Source: RGIG3009 sp045595445 (GTDB taxonomy: Bacteria; Bacillota; Clostridia; Oscillospirales; Acutalibacteraceae). From it: a DNA stretch of 11,459 nt. Position 1 is the first letter of the stretch, and the number at the start of each line of letters is the position of its first letter. Both the position numbers and the translations under genes were made by a program. Below, piece after piece: positions 5,896-11,459 of this stretch. The notes under the pieces are model-generated. The model had not been told where the DNA came from. It worked only from the letters and a program-made list of their open reading frames with translations, and searched no databases. The DNA is taken from assembly GCA_045595445.1 (NCBI GenBank), contig JAZOAK010000077.1:1-11459 (forward strand), written 5' to 3'.

Positions 5896-7416
5896 ATGGA
5901 ACTTCAAACGACCATGCGACGGATCGGACTGACCGGAACAATCTTCGATGATTTTGATGAGCGTCCCGTGGATTGTGATTTTATGCTTCCGGACTTTTTG
6001 CCGGATATTGCGGCCGTCTTAAAATGTACCATGAAACCGGTGGTGCAATCGCATCAGATCAGCGGAGATCGCGTGATGGCTGACGGAACGGTATACTTGC
6101 ACGTGTTGTACCTGGACGAAGATCGTCGCTGCGTACGTAGTTTTGAAAACTCACAGCCATTTACGTCCGTATTTACCGTGAAAGATCTTTCTGCCGGGGA
6201 CCATGTTGCATTGAGTGCAAAACCCAACTACGTGAACTGCCGAGCGACCGGTCCGCGCCGCGTGGATATTCACGGAGCGTTTAGCGTGAAATTGGTCGTC
6301 ACCGGTTGTATGGATGTCGAGGTCGTACAAACTGCCGAGGCACAAAATCTGTATACAAAAGGTTGTCAGATATCTTGCACCACCGAGGGAAGCAGCGCAG
6401 AAAAGGCGTTCACGATCAACGAGGTGTTGGAACTGGATTCTGCCATCCCTGCTGAAATGATCGTTCGCAATGAAGCCCATATTTGTATCAGCGATTGCAA
6501 GCAACTGCCGGGAAAGGCTGTTATCAAGGGGGACTTGTTACTCAAAACGGTGTATGCCACCGATATGGTAGCAGGTACGCTCTGTCAGGCAAAACACAGT
6601 ATCCCGTTCAGTCAGATCTTGGACGTTGAGGCGTTAAGTGAAGAGATGCTTTGTGAATGTCATGCCGAAATTGTGTCGTGCGAGGTCCGGCTGTCTCAAA
6701 ATCCGAACGGAGAGAATCGCCTGTTATCCGTCAGCGTGAAATCGGTCTTGTCCTTGCAATGCTTTCTTCAAGAAATGTGTGAGTTGTTGACCGACGCGTT
6801 CCACACCGTTTATCCGCTTGCGATGACAACACAGCGCATTATGCCATCCTGTATTACCAATCTCTCCCGAGAAACCGTTACCGTACAAGAAGCACTATCC
6901 TTGCCGGATGGCGGTGTTGCTGACATTCTCGACGTGTGGAGCGATGTAGTTGCAGTTTCTTGTCAAAACGGCGCGTTAGAAGGACAGTTATTGGTACAAC
7001 TGATCGGTCGTGATGAAAATGACAAGGTAGCCTATTATGAACGACCATTGGACGTGAGTGTTTCGCTTAGCAGTGCGTGTGATCAAACCACGGTTTGTGC
7101 CGACGTGTTGGATACGGAATACACCTTGGTCGGTGATCGTCTGGAACTGCGGATTCAACTGCTTGTTTGCTGCCGTACAAGTGTGACGGAGAGCTATCTT
7201 GCCATTACCGCTTTACAAGCGGACGAAAGTGCTCCGCATCCTTGCGCACAAGGAATGGAGAATTGTCAAGTGAAGGTCTGTTTTGCAAACGTCGGTGACT
7301 CCGTATGGGAGATTGCCAAGGCGGAACACGCTTCACCAATCGCCTTAATGAAGGAAAATAACTTAAACGAGGAGATTGTATCCAATCGCACCATGCTCTT
7401 AATTCCGTTATGCTGA
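5896..7416 (+). CDS. SPOCS (DUF3794) repeat and C-terminal LysM protein, SipL-like spore coat anchor
   Basis: Protein of 506 residues with no signal peptide or membrane span, expected in the mother-cell cytoplasm at the forespore surface. Three SPOCS-like beta-rich segments can be seen: about 25-115 (LPDFLPDIAAVLKC, then a YLHVLYLDED strand), about 172-270 (INEVLELDSAIPAEMIV, then a KGDLLLKTVYATD strand) and about 330-430 (VQEALSLPDGGVADILDVWS, then EGQLLVQLIGRDEND). The LysM domain is at 459-505 (GDSVWEIAKAEHAS, then NRTMLLIPLC). Clostridium difficile SipL, the functional counterpart of Bacillus SpoVID, has SPOCS repeats and a C-terminal LysM that binds SpoIVA. Clostridia carry other DUF3794 proteins, so SipL is the best but not the only reading. 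The protein has about 24 cysteines. ATG 5896 follows AGGAGA (5883-5888) by 7 bases. The neighbouring SpoVM-like gene supports a coat-assembly role. Confidence 0.85.
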   Translation: MELQTTMRRIGLTGTIFDDFDERPVDCDFMLPDFLPDIAAVLKCTMKPVVQSHQISGDRVMADGTVYLHVLYLDEDRRCVRSFENSQPFTSVFTVKDLSAGDHVALSAKPNYVNCRATGPRRVDIHGAFSVKLVVTGCMDVEVVQTAEAQNLYTKGCQISCTTEGSSAEKAFTINEVLELDSAIPAEMIVRNEAHICISDCKQLPGKAVIKGDLLLKTVYATDMVAGTLCQAKHSIPFSQILDVEALSEEMLCECHAEIVSCEVRLSQNPNGENRLLSVSVKSVLSLQCFLQEMCELLTDAFHTVYPLAMTTQRIMPSCITNLSRETVTVQEALSLPDGGVADILDVWSDVVAVSCQNGALEGQLLVQLIGRDENDKVAYYERPLDVSVSLSSACDQTTVCADVLDTEYTLVGDRLELRIQLLVCCRTSVTESYLAITALQADESAPHPCAQGMENCQVKVCFANVGDSVWEIAKAEHASPIALMKENNLNEEIVSNRTMLLIPLC

Positions 7417-7420
7417 TAAT

Positions 7421-7449
7421 AAAAAGACCGCCCGAGGGCGGTCTTTTTT
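7421..7449. terminator. Bidirectional terminator between convergent SPOCS/LysM gene and feoB
   Basis: The stem GACCGCC (7426-7432) pairs with GGCGGTC (7437-7443) around a CGAG tetraloop. Five A residues precede it (7421-7425) and six T residues follow it (7444-7449), giving a U-tract on both strands. It begins 5 bases after the + strand stop codon, and its T-tract overlaps the feoB stop codon (7448-7450), so both convergent genes share it. Confidence 0.92.
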
Positions 7450-9580
7450 ATGCGAAAAGCGCGGTAAACGCCATGCAAGCCAACATTCCGATTACGGTCG
7501 GCAGGGCAAAGGCTAAAAGTGTCCATTTTAGACTGCCGGTTTCCTTTTTCACCGTCATCAGAGTAGTTGAACACGGCCAGTGTAAGAGTGTAAATAAGAG
7601 CATACTCACTGCGGTTTGCCAGGTCCATCCGTTATTCACAAAAAGTTCGTGCATCGCACCGAGGCTTTGGAGTTCCGTCAGGCTTCCCTTTGCCATGTAG
7701 ATCATAATCATAATCGGCACGACGATCTCGTTTGCAGGAAACCCCAAAATGAAGGCGATCAGGATAACGCCGTCAAGTCCCATCAACCGTGCGAAAGGTT
7801 CGAGAAACATCGCACAATGTTGCAAAAGACTGACATCACCGACGGTGACGTTCGCCAGTATCCAAATGAGCAAACCCGCAGGTGCCGCGACAGCGGCGGC
7901 GCGTCCCAAGACGAACAGGGTGCGGTCGAGTAGTGATCGCACGATGACCCGCCCAATCTGTGGTTTGCGGTACGGCGGCATTTCTAACGTGAAGGATGAT
8001 GGGACCCCTTTGAGTATCGTGCAGGAGAGTAATTTGGTAACTCCAAAAGTGACAAGGATTCCCAGTAGGATCAAAATGGTGAGCAATAGGGCGGCAAATA
8101 CCGAATCAAGGACGTTTCCTGACGTCCCGATGAAAAACATGGTCAATACCGCGATGAGGGTAGGAAAACGACCGTTACAAGGCACAAAATTGTTGGTGAG
8201 TATCGCGAGCAATCGTTCGCGTGGGGAATCGATAATTCGCGCACCGACAACGCCCGCGGCATTGCAACCGAATCCCATGGACATGGTAAGCGCTTGCTTT
8301 CCGCACGCGCGACAGCGCCGAAACACATGATCCAGATTATACGCAATGCGCGGCAGGTATCCCACGTCTTCCAGTAGCGTGAAGAGGGGGAAGAAGATCG
8401 CCATCGGTGGTAACATGACAGATACCACCCACGCAAGCACGCGATACGCACCGAGTACGACCGCACCGTGTAACCATTCAGGTGCCCCGAACAGATAAAA
8501 CAGATCGGACAGCCGATCTTGTACCCAAAACAAAGCGGTCGACAACCACTGTGACGGAACGTTTGCACCGCTGATCGTCAGCCAAAATATTGCGGCGAGT
8601 AAGGCGAGCATTAGCGGATAGCCGAAGCGCCGACCGGTGAGTAAGCGGTCGATGCGTCTGTCAGCGGCATCGTATTCCGATTGGCGACGTGTCACAACAC
8701 CTTGACAAAGTCGTTCGGCGGTCTTAACAATGGTTGCCGCCAGTTGATCTTTGAGTGCAGCGTGTGTCAGACCCGCTGCTTCAAGATCGCAAAGCGCATC
8801 TTTTAAGGCCGCTTGTACGGTATTGTCTTGCAATAAATCACAGTTGAGATATCGTGTGATCTCCGTCGTCAACGAGTCGTTTCGCTCCAATAACTTTAAG
8901 GCGATGAAACGACTGCTCAAACCGCCGCACGGATAGGTGCCTAATAAAGGTACTAACCGTGCCAGTGCGCTTTCCACCGCAACGGGGTAGACAGGAGTGC
9001 AAGATGCTGCAAACGGTGTTCGTAACGTTTCTTCTATGGTGACAAGCAACTGCCGCAACTCTTTTTTGCGACGGGCAACTATTCCGATTACCGGCAAACC
9101 CAACCGTTGCGACAGCAACGGAAGATCAATTTCAATTCCCTTGCGTTTTGCCTCATCCAGCAAATTGACACAAACGATTACGCGTCTGCCGGTTTCAACG
9201 GCTTGCAACACCAAATTCAGATTGCGTTCCAGGCAAGTAGCATCACAGACCACCACGATCGCATCCGGCTCGCCGAAACAAATAAAATTGCGTGCAACTT
9301 CTTCCTCGGCGGAATGTGCCATCAGCGAATACGTGCCCGGAACGTCCACCAAAAGATATTCGTGTTCTTTGAAACGGCAACGACCGATTGCGTTGGTTAC
9401 TGTTTTTCCGGGCCAGTTGCCGGTGTGTTGGTGCAGACCGGTCAACCCATTGAATACGGTGCTTTTTCCCACGTTGGGATTGCCCGCCAAAGCGATTACC
9501 TTATCATAGTCGGTGGTGCGTTGTACGCGGAGTCCTTGATCTGCCGCGTGAGCGCCTACCGAACGGTTCGTTAGACCCAT
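7448..9580 (-). CDS. feoB: Ferrous iron transport protein B (FeoB)
   Basis: Membrane Fe2+ transporter of 710 residues with an N-terminal G-protein domain, near the usual family size. G domain: G1 GNPNVGKS (33-40), switch I around HTGNWPGKT (52-60), G3 DVPG (79-82) and G4 NLLD (139-142). A helical spacer (about 190-315) leads to the membrane region from about 320. Gate-type segments include MGFGCNAAGVVGARIIDSPR (435-454), NNFVPCNGRFPTL (463-475, Cys468) and GFPANEIVVP (613-622), with LLHWPCSTTLMTVKKETG near the C-terminus. The NNFxPCNGRFPT form is typical of Clostridia. The ATG at 9580 was chosen because AGGAGG lies 7 bases upstream and the protein then begins like other FeoBs; the open frame extends to 9688 but that would overlap feoA. 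feoA ends one base upstream, so the two are coupled. No feoC is present. Confidence 0.97.
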   Translation of the reverse strand: MGLTNRSVGAHAADQGLRVQRTTDYDKVIALAGNPNVGKSTVFNGLTGLHQHTGNWPGKTVTNAIGRCRFKEHEYLLVDVPGTYSLMAHSAEEEVARNFICFGEPDAIVVVCDATCLERNLNLVLQAVETGRRVIVCVNLLDEAKRKGIEIDLPLLSQRLGLPVIGIVARRKKELRQLLVTIEETLRTPFAASCTPVYPVAVESALARLVPLLGTYPCGGLSSRFIALKLLERNDSLTTEITRYLNCDLLQDNTVQAALKDALCDLEAAGLTHAALKDQLAATIVKTAERLCQGVVTRRQSEYDAADRRIDRLLTGRRFGYPLMLALLAAIFWLTISGANVPSQWLSTALFWVQDRLSDLFYLFGAPEWLHGAVVLGAYRVLAWVVSVMLPPMAIFFPLFTLLEDVGYLPRIAYNLDHVFRRCRACGKQALTMSMGFGCNAAGVVGARIIDSPRERLLAILTNNFVPCNGRFPTLIAVLTMFFIGTSGNVLDSVFAALLLTILILLGILVTFGVTKLLSCTILKGVPSSFTLEMPPYRKPQIGRVIVRSLLDRTLFVLGRAAAVAAPAGLLIWILANVTVGDVSLLQHCAMFLEPFARLMGLDGVILIAFILGFPANEIVVPIMIMIYMAKGSLTELQSLGAMHELFVNNGWTWQTAVSMLLFTLLHWPCSTTLMTVKKETGSLKWTLLAFALPTVIGMLACMAFTALFA

Positions 9581-9581
9581 T

Positions 9582-9818
9582 TTATAACCTCCTGACTTCA
9601 ATGCGTCGGCAATCCTCGCTGCGCAAAGCGATGACAGCACCGCGAATACAAAACGCGATCGGGTCACCGCTGGGTGCTTTGCCGACACATTCCACCGTCG
9701 TCTGCTCTACCAGACCGATATCTAATAAGCGGCGGCGCATTCCGCCGGTCATATGTAAGGCGTTTACGATCGCGCGTTGCCCGACGTCGAGTTCGTGTAA
9801 GCCCATTCGCGTATCCAT
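9582..9818 (-). CDS. feoA: Ferrous iron transport protein A (FeoA)
   Basis: Small cytoplasmic SH3-like beta-barrel protein of 78 residues, the usual FeoA length, that works with FeoB in Fe2+ uptake. Typical features are the LHELDVGQRAIV start of the barrel, GGMRRRLLDIGLVEQTTVE in the middle (the RRLLDIGL segment is the best family marker), APSGDPIAF and IRGAVIALRSEDCRRIEV at the end. The ATG at 9818 has AAGGAG 9 bases upstream; an internal ATG four codons later (MGLHELDV) is a possible alternative. The stop codon lies one base before the feoB ATG, and the feoB Shine-Dalgarno sequence is inside the feoA 3' end, so the two form one operon. Homologues are commonly iron-regulated, but no clear Fur or DtxR box is seen upstream. 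Confidence 0.95.
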   Translation of the reverse strand: MDTRMGLHELDVGQRAIVNALHMTGGMRRRLLDIGLVEQTTVECVGKAPSGDPIAFCIRGAVIALRSEDCRRIEVRRL

Positions 9819-9888
9819 CTCAAATCGCTCCTTACAGAAAGTCCTATTGTCATGCTATGCGACGATAAAAAAGATGGTGACGCGGAGG

Positions 9889-9917
9889 TTGACTATTCGG
9901 GTAGGCTGTTGTAAAAT
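9889..9917 (+). promoter_or_regulatory. Sigma-A-type promoter for the CapA-family gene
   Basis: TTGACT (9889-9894) and TAAAAT (9912-9917) each match the sigma-A consensus at five of six positions and are exactly 17 bases apart. Transcription would begin near 9924, leaving a leader of about 27 bases with the ribosome binding site AAAGGA (9936-9941). This is the clearest vegetative promoter in the window. Confidence 0.72.
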
Positions 9918-9950
9918 AAAACAGAACAATAACGCAAAGGATGGATGAGA

Positions 9951-11408
9951 ATGCCACCCAGAAAACATGTACGACAACAAAGACGAAAACAAGCCGCACG
10001 CCGTGCGTTGATCGTGCTGGCACTGTTGTTGGTGCTGGCAGTGATTGCCGGTGGTGTTGCGCTGCTTGTCAATACGATCGGCAACCATTCCGGCGGCGAA
10101 GAAGGCGGCGAGTCCACCACGACTGATCCGCGCGGTCCTGCCGTTACCGCTACTGCCACCTTAGGCAGTTCGGGTGATATTCTGATCCATAACCCCGTGC
10201 GCAAAGCGGCTTACGACGCGGCGACGGGTACGTTTGATTTTACCGACTCGTTTGCCTTTTTACAGCCGTATGTTTCCAAACTGGATTATGCGGTTGTGAA
10301 CGCTGAGTTTTCGGTCAGTGCCAACGGCTCGTATTCTTCCTTGCCGTTCCGTGTCCCTGCTACCGTCGTGAAAGCGCTCAAAGACTGCGGATATGATATG
10401 GGACTTACTGCCAACAACCATATTGGAGACGGCGGCGTTGCCGGTATTAAAAAGACAATGGAAACGCTCGCTGAATATGGAATGGATTATACCGGCAGCC
10501 GTCAAAATGCCGAGGATGATCGGTATACTATCAAGGACGTTAACGGTATCAAAATCGGTATTGTTAACTACACCTATGGAGCATACTGGCACACCAACGG
10601 ATTTTCCACCGACAATTTGCCGGCATTTTACCAAGATGCCGAGGGGCTAATCACTGAAATGCGTACAAAGGGTGCGGAATTGATCTATCTCTATATTCAC
10701 TGGGGACAAGAATATTCGCTCTCTCCCAATGAATCTCAACAGGCAATCGCTCAAAAAATGTGCGATCTCGGTGTGGACGTCATTATCGGCGGTCATCCGC
10801 ACAAGATTCAACCGGTCAATCTCATTAAAAGCACCGTGGGTAATCACCAAACGATTTGCCTGTATTCCAGCGGCAACCTGCTCTGCGGTCAACAGATCGA
10901 ATGTATGGCGGGCGGCACACAAGCGAACAGCCCCGGTTGTTTCCAGGATTCCTGGCATTTTGCCGGCTGTGACTATCCCGATGTTTCCGACAGAACCAAG
11001 GATACGCACCGTTTGGAGCATGGCACCAACTGTAACGACAACGGGCACACCGAGGATGGCGTTGTGTTTAATGTCACCGCTACCAAGTACGAGGACGGTA
11101 CGGTAATGATCTCGTCGGTTGACGTATTACCTGTCTGGTGCATGGGCAGAGGGTTTATTCGTGCCGGTTATCCCACCAACAGTTCGTTTGAGGAATACAT
11201 TCTCATTCCGCTGGATAAGAGTGTGGATTGGGCAAGCGCCTATAACCTGACCGAGGCAGAAGTCACCGAGGCGGGGTATTCGTATAATCGCACGATGGCG
11301 TTGCTCGGCGCAGGCGTTAAGGAGATCAACGCGGCTTGCAAAACGAAAATCGACGCGTACGTTGATCAGTTCAAGCAAACTCAATTGACCACCACAACTG
11401 CACAATAA
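9951..11408 (+). CDS. Membrane-anchored CapA/PGA_cap-family metallophosphatase-like protein
   Basis: Protein of 485 residues. It has a very basic N-terminus (about 1-18, rich in Arg/Lys/Gln), one membrane span at about 19-41 (ALIVLALLLVLAVIAGGVAL), a short Gly/Ser/Thr/Glu linker and an extracellular CapA domain from about 64. Family motifs are GSSGDILIHNPV (72-83), VVNAEFS (115-121, normally NLEG), TANNHIGDGG (153-162), IHWGQEY (249-255), GGHPHKIQP (280-288), YSSGNL (305-310) and HTEDGVVF (366-373). These residues line a calcineurin-like metal site. CapA/PgsA proteins take part in poly-gamma-glutamate capsule synthesis, but single-gene copies such as this one, without capB/capC, have no settled function. 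An insertion at about 312-365 is unusual. ATG 9951 is favoured because AGGA (9938-9941) is 9 bases upstream; ATG 9945 is also in frame but is only 3 bases from it. The gene is divergent from feoA. Confidence 0.88.
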   Translation: MPPRKHVRQQRRKQAARRALIVLALLLVLAVIAGGVALLVNTIGNHSGGEEGGESTTTDPRGPAVTATATLGSSGDILIHNPVRKAAYDAATGTFDFTDSFAFLQPYVSKLDYAVVNAEFSVSANGSYSSLPFRVPATVVKALKDCGYDMGLTANNHIGDGGVAGIKKTMETLAEYGMDYTGSRQNAEDDRYTIKDVNGIKIGIVNYTYGAYWHTNGFSTDNLPAFYQDAEGLITEMRTKGAELIYLYIHWGQEYSLSPNESQQAIAQKMCDLGVDVIIGGHPHKIQPVNLIKSTVGNHQTICLYSSGNLLCGQQIECMAGGTQANSPGCFQDSWHFAGCDYPDVSDRTKDTHRLEHGTNCNDNGHTEDGVVFNVTATKYEDGTVMISSVDVLPVWCMGRGFIRAGYPTNSSFEEYILIPLDKSVDWASAYNLTEAEVTEAGYSYNRTMALLGAGVKEINAACKTKIDAYVDQFKQTQLTTTTAQ

Positions 11409-11459
11409 AAGCAAAGCGCAGGTCTGTCCCGCCGAGAGCCGGGGGCGCTTGGGTTATTT

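Noticed and set aside
7749..8330. 193-codon + strand frame opposite feoB
   Set aside because: It is low-complexity Arg/Ser/Pro-rich sequence, typical of antisense to a membrane protein gene. The feoB reading is unambiguous.
9581..9688. N-terminal extension of FeoB by 36 residues
   Set aside because: It overlaps feoA in another frame and lacks family similarity. AGGAGG lies 7 bases before ATG 9580.
9819..9944. Fur or DtxR box and a sigma-A promoter for feoAB on the - strand
   Set aside because: Candidate -10 hexamers (GACAAT, TAGCAT) match only four of six bases and lack a suitable -35. No 19-base iron box was found by eye.
11414..11459. Possible terminator after the CapA-family gene (AAGCGC at 11414-11419 with GCGCTT at 11445-11450)
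   Set aside because: The stem is only six base pairs around a 25-base loop, there is no clear T-tract, and the window ends before it could be confirmed.

Overview
The window looks like the chromosome of an endospore-forming Firmicute of the class Clostridia, perhaps related to the Oscillospiraceae or Ruminococcaceae; the lineage is an inference. The support is: a gene order rsmB-rlmN-stp-prkC-rsgA close to that of Bacillus and Clostridium, a Clostridia-type FeoB, strong AGGAGG-type ribosome binding sites, and a sporulation cluster that includes a tiny SpoVM-like gene. No rRNA, tRNA, insertion sequence, phage or CRISPR array is visible. Base composition and codon use look even throughout.

Region 1 (1-5464, + strand) is a tightly packed operon. 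It holds the 3' part of rsmB (16S rRNA m5C methyltransferase), rlmN (23S rRNA/tRNA m2A methyltransferase), stp/prpC (PP2C-type Ser/Thr phosphatase), prkC (PASTA-domain membrane Ser/Thr kinase) and rsgA (GTPase of 30S subunit maturation). The genes overlap by a few bases or lie within 12 bases of each other, so translational coupling is likely. A rho-independent terminator follows rsgA directly. The content joins ribosome maturation to the kinase/phosphatase pair that senses cell-wall fragments.

Region 2 (5465-7449, + strand) is a short sporulation cluster. It contains a 48-residue hydrophobic protein, a 30-residue peptide that matches the pattern of the spore coat anchor SpoVM, a strong terminator, and a 506-residue protein with SPOCS (DUF3794) repeats and a C-terminal LysM domain, the architecture of SipL. 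In known spore formers SpoVM and SpoVID/SipL both tether the coat ATPase SpoIVA to the outer forespore membrane, so this looks like a coat basement-layer cluster. In Bacillus rpe and thiN lie between rsgA and spoVM; here they are absent and the small membrane protein gene is present instead.

Region 3 (7421-9818, - strand) is feoA-feoB, a ferrous iron uptake operon. It converges on the SPOCS gene and shares one bidirectional terminator with it. No convincing iron-regulator operator was found upstream of feoA.

Region 4 (9889-11459, + strand) is a membrane-anchored CapA/PGA_cap-family protein, divergent from feoA, behind a good sigma-A-type promoter. It carries an unusual cysteine-containing insertion. 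The last 51 bases hold no gene.
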